This document shows positions 1-7,618 of a stretch of 64,000 bases of DNA, piece by piece (position 1 is the stretch's first letter; each line of letters begins with the position of its first letter). A program made the translations under genes and the position numbers. This stretch comes from an uncultured Parafilimonas sp. GTDB lineage: Bacteria > Bacteroidota > Bacteroidia > Chitinophagales > Chitinophagaceae. Under the pieces are notes generated by a model. It saw nothing but the letters and a program-made list of their open reading frames with translations. It was not told the origin of the DNA and did no database searches. The stretch lies in contig CAIRZB010000059.1 of NCBI GenBank assembly GCA_903882935.1, forward strand, positions 1 to 64,000, read 5' to 3'.

Positions 1-83
1 TATTCCAAGCAAGAATCGTCATCCGTAAACCGCTTATGAAAATTTATAGAATTCACGCCTTTGAATTTATCCAACATATCCAT
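1..83 (-). CDS. IS1595-family-like transposase, N-terminal fragment cut by window edge
   Basis: Reading the minus strand from an ATG at 81-83 gives 27 codons that stay open to the window edge. The peptide contains FHKRFTDDDSCLEY, which matches the F-x2-RF-x5-C-x2-Y pattern I associate with the N-terminus of IS1595/ISXO2-type transposases of Bacteroidota, where the Cys belongs to a zinc-binding region. A perfect -7 box (TATATTTG, 88-95) sits 4 nt before the ATG. The catalytic domain is outside the window, so whether the gene is intact cannot be judged, and the element's terminal inverted repeat was not identified. Family assignment rests on this short motif only. Confidence 0.5.
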   Translation of the reverse strand, partial: MDMLDKFKGVNSINFHKRFTDDDSCLE

Positions 84-87
84 GTCG

Positions 88-95
88 CAAATATA
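88..95 (-). promoter_or_regulatory. -7 box TATATTTG of the transposase fragment
   Basis: A perfect match to the Bacteroidota -7 consensus TAnnTTTG on the minus strand, with 4 nt (CGAC) between its last G and the ATG. No TTTG -33 box at the usual 19-20 nt distance is seen. Confidence 0.5.
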
Positions 96-246
96 AATCT
101 TCTAATTTTAAAGTGCGACCTAAGTGCTAATTCCTAATTATCTTTTTCATAAAAGGTTTTTAGGTACCCTAAAAGTACGCAATTTTATAAAAAAATACAT
201 TATTGTACTTGCCGTGTATACAAACCCAATTGCAGCTGGTTGTTCC

Positions 247-353
247 TGCCCCATTGGGGCTACCTGTTTGTAGGATAGAAATCAATAAATAATGTTTTGC
301 CCCCTTGTGGGGCTACCCGTTAGGCTTTATGAGTAGCCGCTGCGGGGCATTTT
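247..353. repeat. Cluster of three short GC-rich dispersed repeat copies
   Basis: Three related units lie in the otherwise empty 84-471 interval: GCCCCATTGGGGCTACC at about 248, GCCCCCTTGTGGGGCTACC at about 299, and an inverted copy (GCCCCGCAGCGGCTAC read on the minus strand) at about 331-350. The first continues as TGTTTGTAGGATAGAA. Each has a small palindrome (CCCC..GGGG) followed by CTACC. This resembles short dispersed repeats common between genes in Bacteroidota. No coding sequence was found in this interval apart from the edge fragment. Confidence 0.55.
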
Positions 354-471
354 GCAATATCTTTTTTCTTTTTACAAACAGGCAATGCCCAATGCACATA
401 TTGGTGAAAATTTGCTTTGTACCCCTTGCCGAACATGAAACAGGACAGCGTAACAGCAATTGAAAATTCCC

Positions 472-1563
472 TTAGCCTTGCGAATAAGCTGGGTAATCAG
501 TGTACCCTGCGTCGCCAGCCGCGTAGAATAAATCAGCATGCAAAACGTCTGACAAAGGCCAGTTGTTCCGCAGCCTATCCACTAGGTCTGGGTTGTTAAT
601 AAACGGACGCCCAAAGGCAATAAAGTCACCCAAGCCGCTTTCTAATTCAGCCTCAGCCCTTTGCTTGTCGTATCCACCGCAAAGGATAATGGTATTTTTA
701 AAATTCTTGCGGATGAGTTTTTTAATCTCTAACGGTACAGCGGGTGCACCCATGGCCGAATGATCAACATGGTGTATGTAAGCAATATCGGCTTCGTTCA
801 ATTTGGTGGAAAGATAATCGTAGGTAACGTCAATTTCAGGGTAATGCGGCATGTCGCTGGCTACCCCGTATGGCGAAAGGCGGATGCCCGTTTTGTTTTT
901 GCCAATCGCGGCTGCCACTTCGGCTACCACCTCCAGCACAAACCTGCTCCGGTTTTCAACAGAGCCGCCGTAGTCGTCGGTGCGTATATTGCTTACCGGC
1001 GACAGGAATTGTTCCAGCAAATAACCATTGGCACTATGCAGTTCAACGCCGTCAAAGCCAGCGGCAATGGCATTTTTTGCTGCGGTAACATATTCTGCTT
1101 TTGCTTGCAATATGTATTCGCTGCTCATGGCCTTGGGTACCTCAAAATCCTGCATTTGTTTTGCGTCCGTCCACATTTGGCCGGCAGGCTTTACCGCCGA
1201 TGGGGCGAGTATTTCTGCACCCGCTGGCATATTCAACGGGTGGCTTATCCTGCCTGTATGCATCAGCTGAATAAATATTTTACCGCCGGCTTTATGCACC
1301 GCATCGGTCGTTTTGCGCCAGCCCTCTACTTGTTGTGCACTATAGATGCCGGGTATCCTTGCATAACCCAACCCATTGGGTGATGGTGAGGTACCCTCTG
1401 TTATTATAAACCCTGCGCCAGCCCTTTGCGCGTAATATGCTGCTATCAGGTCGTTGGGTATGTTGCCTAGTGCCCTACACCTGGTCATTGGTGCCATCAC
1501 TATTCGGTTGCTGGTAGTTGTTAACCCTGCTTGTCCGTTGCTAAAAAGTGTAAATTCTTTCAT
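472..1563 (-). CDS. Old Yellow Enzyme family alkene reductase (NADH:flavin oxidoreductase)
   Basis: Predicted FMN-dependent ene-reductase that reduces activated C=C bonds using NAD(P)H in the cytoplasm. The 363-residue TIM-barrel protein has N-terminal IVMAPMTRCRA (start of the barrel), a central GKIFIQLMHTGR, the substrate-binding pair in ELHSANGYLLEQFLSP (H-x2-N), the DDYGGSVENRSRF signature and C-terminal FIAFGRPFINNPDL, which binds the FMN phosphate. Length is normal for the family. I chose the ATG at 1561-1563 rather than the upstream in-frame Met at 1614 because the latter overlaps a perfect -7 box (1612-1619). The gene stands alone and its physiological substrate cannot be inferred. 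Confidence 0.93.
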   Translation of the reverse strand: MKEFTLFSNGQAGLTTTSNRIVMAPMTRCRALGNIPNDLIAAYYAQRAGAGFIITEGTSPSPNGLGYARIPGIYSAQQVEGWRKTTDAVHKAGGKIFIQLMHTGRISHPLNMPAGAEILAPSAVKPAGQMWTDAKQMQDFEVPKAMSSEYILQAKAEYVTAAKNAIAAGFDGVELHSANGYLLEQFLSPVSNIRTDDYGGSVENRSRFVLEVVAEVAAAIGKNKTGIRLSPYGVASDMPHYPEIDVTYDYLSTKLNEADIAYIHHVDHSAMGAPAVPLEIKKLIRKNFKNTIILCGGYDKQRAEAELESGLGDFIAFGRPFINNPDLVDRLRNNWPLSDVLHADLFYAAGDAGYTDYPAYSQG

Positions 1564-1930
1564 ATCGTTTTTAGTTTGTAAAAAATTATTGCTACAGTAA
1601 AAATGGCAATGCAAAAGTAACGGCTGTTGTAAAGTGTAACCAATTAATGTGTGAACCTATACCCGAATCTAAGGGCCGCCTCCACAAAAATGCAGGTAAT
1701 TAACCAGTTTTGGTGGTTGCCTTAGGCCATTTTACCTTGTATACATTAATAAAGGCAACCTGAAAAACCCCATCCGTTTGGCCGGCTATTTACCAGCCAA
1801 GGGAATTTTTACGCCAATGCCTGGTATAATTATAAAGGTCTCTATCAACTTGCTTGGTATTTATTTCGCCAGTTTCGGCCGAACATGTATATTTAGCCAC
1901 ACAATTTTCTTCACTAATAAATTGCCATAT
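1564..1930. other. Divergent intergenic region, 367 bases, no gene seen
   Basis: Apart from the minus-strand -7 box at 1612-1619, a near-match TATATTTA (1888-1895, plus strand) precedes the 1931 gene by about 35 nt, with a TTTCG 20 nt upstream of it. I see no RNA gene or ORF worth calling here. Confidence 0.5.
1612..1619 (-). promoter_or_regulatory. -7 box TACTTTTG of the Old Yellow Enzyme gene
   Basis: Perfect TAnnTTTG on the minus strand, about 49 nt upstream of the chosen ATG. A TTG at about 1641-1643 is a possible weak -33 element. Its position fixes the start codon at 1563. Confidence 0.5.
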
Positions 1931-2923
1931 ATGTCTTCCTCCAAATACGTTGCCAAAAGCCAAAGCCGCAGAACATTTTTTTTAAACAGCAGCATGGCTT
2001 CCTTGGGCCTGCTGGTTGGTGGTAAAGCGGCCTGGGCCAGCCGAGCCGGAAATATATTCGGCGGCAAGCCCGATTCGAAATTTGCGGGTGTGCAAATTGG
2101 GGTAATTACTTATTCGTTCCGTAGCCTGCCGGGCAGTGTTGGGCAAGTGTTACAATATGTTGTTGACAGTGGCATAAGTGCCATTGAGTTGATGGGTGAT
2201 GCCGTGGAGGAGTACGCGGGCAAACCCGCAGAGGCCGAAAAGGGACATGACCAGGCGATGAGGCAAGCCCATACTAAGGAGGTGGCCGAATGGCGCGCGA
2301 ATGTTGCGATGGATAAATTTGAGGAAATAAGAAAAATGTATCACAAGGCAGGCGTGCATATTTATGCGTTTAAGCCCGATGCCCTAAATGCAAACAATAC
2401 TGATGCCGAAATTGAATATGCCTTAAGGGTTGCCAAAGCCCTCGGCGCAGTTTCGGTAACTGTTGAATTGCCAAGAGATGCGGCGCACAGCAAACGCTTG
2501 GGCGAGCTTGGTGAAAAACACAAAGTGTATATAGGGTACCATGCGCATACGCAGGCCACCGATACCGCCTGGGATGTAGCACTGGGCCAATCGCCCTACA
2601 ACTCAATGAACCTTGACTGCGGCCATTACATTGCGGCTGGGGGAAACAACAATAAGGAGACTTTGTTGGCGTTGATTGCGGCAAAACATGATAGGATTAC
2701 CAGCATGCATATTAAAGACCGCAAGGTGAAAAACGCGGGTGGCCAGAATATGCCTTGGGGCCAGGGCGACACGCCTATAAAAGAAATATTGACCCTTTTG
2801 AAAGAAAAAAAATATAAAATTCCCGCCACCATTGAGTTGGAGTATGATGTACCCGCCGGGTCGGATGCGGTAAAGGAAACAAAAGTTTGCGTGGCTTACG
2901 CAAAAGCTGCATTGCAAGGGTAG
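1931..2923 (+). CDS. Tat-exported sugar phosphate isomerase/epimerase-like TIM-barrel protein
   Basis: A 330-residue protein of the xylose isomerase-like TIM-barrel superfamily, often annotated sugar phosphate isomerase/epimerase. The N-terminus has SQSRRTFF followed by a hydrophobic stretch ending near AWA, a plausible twin-arginine signal, so the folded enzyme may be exported to the periplasm. Barrel features are VQIGVITYSFR, ISAIELMGD, a metal-ligand-type segment NLDCGHYIAAG and SMHIKDRK, and a final ATIELEYD. The start at 1931 places the RR motif near residue 12; a longer in-frame reading from 1778 would bury the signal. Tat export fits with the tatA gene at 22838. The substrate is unknown. 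Confidence 0.85.
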   Translation: MSSSKYVAKSQSRRTFFLNSSMASLGLLVGGKAAWASRAGNIFGGKPDSKFAGVQIGVITYSFRSLPGSVGQVLQYVVDSGISAIELMGDAVEEYAGKPAEAEKGHDQAMRQAHTKEVAEWRANVAMDKFEEIRKMYHKAGVHIYAFKPDALNANNTDAEIEYALRVAKALGAVSVTVELPRDAAHSKRLGELGEKHKVYIGYHAHTQATDTAWDVALGQSPYNSMNLDCGHYIAAGGNNNKETLLALIAAKHDRITSMHIKDRKVKNAGGQNMPWGQGDTPIKEILTLLKEKKYKIPATIELEYDVPAGSDAVKETKVCVAYAKAALQG

Positions 2924-3158
2924 AACAACATACAAATTTTTAAGATAGCCCCGCTGGCTAAGGCTGAAATGCCCACGCATTGCTATGCCATTGCAGGGCT
3001 GGTGATTCTAGATGTATAAACAGGTTTGGGCAAAAAAGTTTGTAGGTTTAAAAACGTTTATTATGTTTACCGAGTAAGATTGCCGCCAAACAAATACCGT
3101 AGCTACGTCCAGGGCTATTTGAGGTTGTTTGTAGTTTGCCCTAACTGAACACGCTTAT

Positions 3159-4208
3159 ATGAAAAAAATCTTCTGGCTTTTGCCGGTCGCCATACTTTTA
3201 AACAGTTCTTGCAACCGTAACGGAAACCGCCCGCATGTAACAACTTTTGCTGGTAGCGGCAATATGGCTTACACCGAGGGTATTGGCATAACAGCCGCTT
3301 TTTCAAATTTAATGGGGCTGGCCACCGACACCGCAGGTAATATATATGTGGCAGACGCCCGCAATAACGCCATACGGAAAATAACGCCGCAAGGCGCGGT
3401 AACCACCTTGGCAGGCAGCGGTGTGGTAGGTTGCGCAGACGGTAAAGGCAGCCTAGCTACTTTTTTTAGCCCGGTAGGCGTTGCCACTGACAAAAGCGGC
3501 AATGTTTACGTGGCTGACACGCATAATAGCTTGATACGGAAAATTACGCCAGATGGCTTGGTTACAACCCTGGCTGGGCGCAGGCCTGACAGGCCTTACC
3601 CGGTAAGCGATACCACTATTAGTTTTGATAACCCCACCGGTATAACAATTGACGCGTTGGGCAATGTGTACGTTGCTGACTGGGCAAACAATAAAATACG
3701 TAAAATTAACCCTGCGGGTGTTGTTACAACGTTGGCAGGCACCGGGATGCCGGGCCTAAAAGACGGGAAAGCCGATACTGCTACATTCTATTTGCCCTGG
3801 GGCTTGGCTATTGACACCAACAACAATTTATATGTGGCAGATAGTTACAACAATGCCATCCGCAAAATATCACCTGCCGGGTTTGTTACTACCATTGCGG
3901 GCAAAAAAGCCAAAGGCGCGGCCAATGGCATTGGCAAGGCCGCATCATTTTTTCACCCAACGGGCATTGTGGCAGATGCTATGGGTAACGTGTTTGTGGC
4001 CGATATGGGGAATAACAAAGTACGCAAAATAAGCCCCACAGGCGTGGTAAGCACCGTAGCCGGCAGCGGCTTGCGCGGTGCCGCGGATGGATTAGACACA
4101 ATAGCCCGTTTTTACAAGCCGTACGGCATAGCCCTAGATAAGAGTGGCAATTTATTTGTGGCAGACTACCAAAATAATCTGGTGCGAAAAATAGTTTTTG
4201 GTGAATAA
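3159..4208 (+). CDS. NHL-repeat beta-propeller lipoprotein
   Basis: 349 residues. The N-terminus (MKKIFWLLPVAILLNSSC) is a lipoprotein signal with lipobox-like NSSC, so the protein is probably anchored in an outer or inner membrane leaflet. The rest is about six repeats of one pattern: a GIA-type turn, then GNxYVADxxNNxIRKI-P-G-VTTLAG, as in NHL repeats that form a six-bladed propeller. No enzymatic domain is attached. Such proteins serve as binding scaffolds or extracellular sensors, and the ligand cannot be read from sequence. The 34-bp gap to the next propeller lipoprotein in the same direction suggests co-transcription. Confidence 0.85.
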   Translation: MKKIFWLLPVAILLNSSCNRNGNRPHVTTFAGSGNMAYTEGIGITAAFSNLMGLATDTAGNIYVADARNNAIRKITPQGAVTTLAGSGVVGCADGKGSLATFFSPVGVATDKSGNVYVADTHNSLIRKITPDGLVTTLAGRRPDRPYPVSDTTISFDNPTGITIDALGNVYVADWANNKIRKINPAGVVTTLAGTGMPGLKDGKADTATFYLPWGLAIDTNNNLYVADSYNNAIRKISPAGFVTTIAGKKAKGAANGIGKAASFFHPTGIVADAMGNVFVADMGNNKVRKISPTGVVSTVAGSGLRGAADGLDTIARFYKPYGIALDKSGNLFVADYQNNLVRKIVFGE

Positions 4209-4242
4209 CACCCCATTTACAATTTATTATAAAACTTATAAT

Positions 4243-5922
4243 ATGTTCAAACAAGTAACCCTCGTACTATTGGTTTCAGTTACTGCCGTTGCGTGTTCTA
4301 AAAAAAATTCAGGTGGTACCACCAATGCGCCAAACAGCCAGCATGTGTCGGTGCTTACCCAGCATAACGACAACACAAGAGCCGGCTTAAACAGTTCAGA
4401 AACTAGCTTAACAACCGCCAACGTGAATGCCAAGCAATTTGGCAGGCTGTTTACATTGCCTGTTGACGATCAGGTATATGCGCAGCCGCTGGTGGTGGGT
4501 AATGTGGCGATGGCTTCGGGCACCCGCAACATTGTGCTGGTTGCCACCGTCAACAACTCAGTGTACGCATACGATGGCGACAACGGTAAACTGTATTGGG
4601 AAAATAATTACACCGCGTCAGGCATGCGTACGCCCAACGCTGGGGATATGAAATCGGGCTGGTGCACGCCTTATACCAATATTACCGCTAAAATAGGCAT
4701 CATTGGCACGCCTGTAATTGACCCCACCACGCAAACCATTTACTTTGTGGCACGCAGTACCGACGGCAATAACTTTGTGCAACATTTGCATGCCGTAAAC
4801 ATTTTAACCGGGGCTGATAAGGCGGGAAGCCCGGTTGCCATTACAGCGAGTGTGGCAGGCACGGGTGACGGTGCGGTGGGCAACACCGTAAGTTTCGACC
4901 CTATGCGCAACAACCAGCGGCAGGGGCTGGCATTGGTTAACGGCGTAGTGTATATAAGCTATGCCTCACACTGCGATTGGAACCCTTACCACGGTTGGAT
5001 ATTGGGGTACAATGCCCAAACGTTAAAGCAGCAGATTGTATATAACGATACCCCGGATGGGGAAGGTGGCGGCATTTGGCAAAGTGGGCAGGGTATTGCG
5101 GCAGACGCCGAAGGCAACCTGTATATTACAACGGGTAATGGCACTACAGGGCAGGGCAACCAATACACGGCAACCAGCAACGGCACAGACGACAACGGCC
5201 CTAACCCCGACCCCACCAACCTTAGAAACCGCTCAGAAAGTGCCTTAAAGCTCACGCCTTCTGGTTCAACTTTGCAAGTAAGCAGCTATTTTACGCCCAC
5301 CAACTACTTTAACCTTAACAACGACGATTTAGACTACGGTGTAATGGGTACGCTGTTAATACCCAATTCAACCTATTATTTTACAGGCTGCAAAGACGGG
5401 AACTTGTATGTGTTGAACAAGGACAACATGGGCAGCTATTCTGCCGCATCAAACCAGGTACAGCAAACAATACCGTTGAATGTTAACCTGCATTGCCAGC
5501 CGGCCTATTATAAAGGCAGCACCAAAGAATATGTGTATGTATGGAGCGAAAACGACCAGCTGCGTGCACTTACATTTAACAGAGCCAGTAGTATGTTTGA
5601 TGATAAACAAACCGTTTCAACGGAAAACGGACCTACCGGCCAAAGTGGCGCGGTATTGTCAGTATCATCAAACGGCACAACTGATGGCACGGGCATATTA
5701 TGGGCCTCATTTGCATCCAGTGGCGATGCCGAATCAAATGTTACACCCGGCATGTTGGTGGCGTTTGATGCCAACGATATTACCAAGGAGCTTTGGAACA
5801 GCAAGCAAAACCCTGCTGATTACCCCGGTAATTTTGCGAAGTTCTCCCCGCCAACCATTGCCAACGGGCATGTGTACCTGCCCACTTTTTCAAACCAAGT
5901 GGTGGTGTACGGGCTAAAATAG
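4243..5922 (+). CDS. PQQ-like beta-propeller lipoprotein
   Basis: 559 residues from the ATG at 4243, which gives a clean lipoprotein signal (MFKQVTLVLLVSVTAVAC); the in-frame upstream codon at 4198 overlaps the previous gene. The body has propeller-blade motifs typical of PQQ-type repeats, e.g. VYAYDGDNGKLYW, TIYFVARS, LYITTGNG, NLYVLNKDN and a final HVYLPTFSNQVVVYGL. Early residues HNDNTRAGLN are common in outer-membrane or secreted quinoprotein-like proteins. No clear PQQ-binding disulfide or metal site is seen, so dehydrogenase activity is not claimed. It probably forms a unit with the NHL lipoprotein upstream. Confidence 0.8.
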   Translation: MFKQVTLVLLVSVTAVACSKKNSGGTTNAPNSQHVSVLTQHNDNTRAGLNSSETSLTTANVNAKQFGRLFTLPVDDQVYAQPLVVGNVAMASGTRNIVLVATVNNSVYAYDGDNGKLYWENNYTASGMRTPNAGDMKSGWCTPYTNITAKIGIIGTPVIDPTTQTIYFVARSTDGNNFVQHLHAVNILTGADKAGSPVAITASVAGTGDGAVGNTVSFDPMRNNQRQGLALVNGVVYISYASHCDWNPYHGWILGYNAQTLKQQIVYNDTPDGEGGGIWQSGQGIAADAEGNLYITTGNGTTGQGNQYTATSNGTDDNGPNPDPTNLRNRSESALKLTPSGSTLQVSSYFTPTNYFNLNNDDLDYGVMGTLLIPNSTYYFTGCKDGNLYVLNKDNMGSYSAASNQVQQTIPLNVNLHCQPAYYKGSTKEYVYVWSENDQLRALTFNRASSMFDDKQTVSTENGPTGQSGAVLSVSSNGTTDGTGILWASFASSGDAESNVTPGMLVAFDANDITKELWNSKQNPADYPGNFAKFSPPTIANGHVYLPTFSNQVVVYGLK

Positions 5923-6042
5923 GCTGGTTGCCAATGCTTTTTTTATAGTGCAGGCTGCAAGGTGAACTGCTACAGCCTGCCTGGAAAAGTACACTCGGCT
6001 TTGCTGTACCCAACGCATTCGTGTACAGCCAATTATTAATCA

Positions 6043-7011
6043 TCAAAACTTTAGATAAACACCCAATTGAATATAAAAGGTATTGGATATTTGTTCGGTG
6101 GAGGAACTTGTGTTTTTTGTACGGGTAATAGTACCATTGTTCGTAACTCTTTTTGTATTTACCGTGGTTACGTACGTTGCTGGGTTTAATGGTATGGCAA
6201 AATAGGGCGTAACAAAAGCACCCCATTTTTTACTGTCGTATGTAACAGGCAATGAAAATTCGTAGTTAAGTACTATAAATTTATTAGGGTTTAGCGTGGT
6301 TACGGTGGTTGTGGTGGTTACGGTACCTGTATTGGTAACCACGGTTGAACTGTCACTGAGCTTCTTTTTCTTGCCAGTCTTTATATGCCTTGTTTGTTTA
6401 TACTTGTCGTAATAATACTGTGTGCCGATGCTGGCCATACAACTTGGCTCTATCGCCCACTCATCATTTTCGCCAAAATCAAATTCATGGGATAAGCCTG
6501 CGTTAAACAATACATCCGAAGGCCCTGACGTAAGTAAATAATCAGCCCCAGCATTAATTTTCACAGCGTTGGCCACATTGTATGATAAATTGGCATTGAA
6601 ACTGGCTTTTATTTCAGATTGTACCGAAACGCTGTATTGGTTGTAAAAATCTTTATGGGCACTGGCACTGTAAACAAAATTGTCGCCAATGCTTCCGTTG
6701 TAGCCCCCCTCAATTTGAAAAAGGTCAATTCTGTTGGCATAGCTGCTAACAAGATAAGAAAGCGTGGAGCTAATATAAACGCCACTTTTATGGTAATAGC
6801 CAAACGAGGCATTTAAGTAAGGCACTGCCAACGAATCTTTCCTGCCATTGTACAGGCTGTTGGAAATATAATTCAGCTCTGTTTTAAAGTAGGAGGAGTC
6901 TTGGTCATCCCCAGCAGGCGTTGTCTTTTTCTGTTGTGCATGCAATGGTTGCAGTAAAAAGGTAAGCATTGCAAGAGTCAATACCTGCGCTATCGAAGTA
7001 CATCTATTCAT
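6043..7011 (-). CDS. Outer-membrane beta-barrel-like protein of unknown function
   Basis: 322 residues from the ATG at 7009-7011; Met 27 of the longer frame begins a normal signal peptide (MNRCTSIAQVLTLAMLTFLL..LHAQ). The mature part is full of alternating hydrophobic/polar strands (e.g. YYHKSGVYISSTLSYL, YSVSVQSEIKASFNANLSY) and ends in QLGVYLKF, with the terminal Phe typical of outer-membrane barrels. A Ser/Thr/Val-rich loop near residues 220-240 repeats TVTTTTTVTT. I do not recognise a named family. It is transcribed from its own -7 box at 7063-7070, downstream of the Ala/Lys-rich gene. Confidence 0.65.
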   Translation of the reverse strand: MNRCTSIAQVLTLAMLTFLLQPLHAQQKKTTPAGDDQDSSYFKTELNYISNSLYNGRKDSLAVPYLNASFGYYHKSGVYISSTLSYLVSSYANRIDLFQIEGGYNGSIGDNFVYSASAHKDFYNQYSVSVQSEIKASFNANLSYNVANAVKINAGADYLLTSGPSDVLFNAGLSHEFDFGENDEWAIEPSCMASIGTQYYYDKYKQTRHIKTGKKKKLSDSSTVVTNTGTVTTTTTVTTLNPNKFIVLNYEFSLPVTYDSKKWGAFVTPYFAIPLNPATYVTTVNTKRVTNNGTITRTKNTSSSTEQISNTFYIQLGVYLKF

Positions 7012-7050
7012 CAGTTGTTTGGTTAAGGTATGCCGTTGGGGTTCATAAAA

Positions 7051-7085
7051 AACAGGCCTGCGCAAATATAAGTGCCAGGCCTGTT
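7051..7085 (-). terminator. Terminator hairpin whose loop holds the next gene's promoter
   Basis: AACAGGCCTG (7051-7060) and CAGGCCTGTT (7076-7085) form a perfect 10-bp stem. Read on the minus strand the second arm runs into TTTTTT, so it should terminate the gene ending at 7100. The 15-nt loop contains TATATTTG (7063-7070), a perfect -7 box for the barrel gene starting at 7011. Confidence 0.7.
7063..7070 (-). promoter_or_regulatory. -7 box TATATTTG of the beta-barrel gene
   Basis: Perfect consensus on the minus strand about 52 nt upstream of the ATG, lying inside the loop of the hairpin at 7051-7085. No good -33 TTTG at 19-20 nt; a CTTG occurs 16 nt upstream. Confidence 0.5.
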
Positions 7086-7099
7086 GCAAGTGTTATTGA

Positions 7100-7522
7100 T
7101 TAGTGGTGGTGAAGCTGGTGGTTTGCCCTATGGATGGGGTGTTTCACGCCCTCATGCTTTAGTGTTTTTGCATCAGCATGTATGTCTTTTTCATCTTTTC
7201 TTATGTCTTTCGTTTCTTTCGCAGCAGCGGCCTTATCGGCTGCCGCTTTCTCTTCTGCTTTTGCTGCGGCTTGATCTGCCTTGGCTGCGGCCTTGTCTAA
7301 ACCTGCTTTTTCGTCTGCCTTTGCTGCAGCCTCGTCTCTAACAGCCTTTTTTGTTTCGTCTTTTGCGGCTTCAAGGTCTCCTTTTCTTTCTTTTTTATCT
7401 TTTTTTACATCGCGCAGGTCTTTTCTTAAATCCTTCATACCTGCTTTTGTCGTTGAGTCCTGCGCTTGCGATACCAGCGATAATGTGGTTAAGCAAACCA
7501 CTACGAATAAAAACTTTTTCAT
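7100..7522 (-). CDS. Exported Ala/Lys/Asp-rich coiled-coil protein with His-rich tail
   Basis: 140 residues. A signal peptide (MKKFLFVVVCLTTLSLVSQAQ) is followed by a highly charged, low-complexity helix: DLRKDLRDVKKDKKERKGDLEAA, then repeats of the type AAAKADEKA/AAKAEEKAAADKAAA, then DIRKDEKDIHADAKTLKHEG. The end, about 15 residues, contains six histidines and finishes LHHH. The pattern predicts a long periplasmic helix or coiled coil, possibly metal-binding at the tail. No family is recognised. Upstream (7548-7561) is TGTTTACAAAATAT, also found upstream of the exported protein at 51139. A terminator follows at 7051-7085. Confidence 0.65.
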   Translation of the reverse strand: MKKFLFVVVCLTTLSLVSQAQDSTTKAGMKDLRKDLRDVKKDKKERKGDLEAAKDETKKAVRDEAAAKADEKAGLDKAAAKADQAAAKAEEKAAADKAAAAKETKDIRKDEKDIHADAKTLKHEGVKHPIHRANHQLHHH

Positions 7523-7618
7523 GTTGCAATTTTTGAGATTGTGTGACTGTTTACAAAATATGTGACTTTACAACATGCGGCGGGTTTAAACGCCGTGTAA
7601 TTTTTTTTCGTCTGCTTA

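Noticed and set aside
760-1383. 207-codon frame opposite the Old Yellow Enzyme gene
   Set aside because: Antisense to a well-supported gene and without a promoter.
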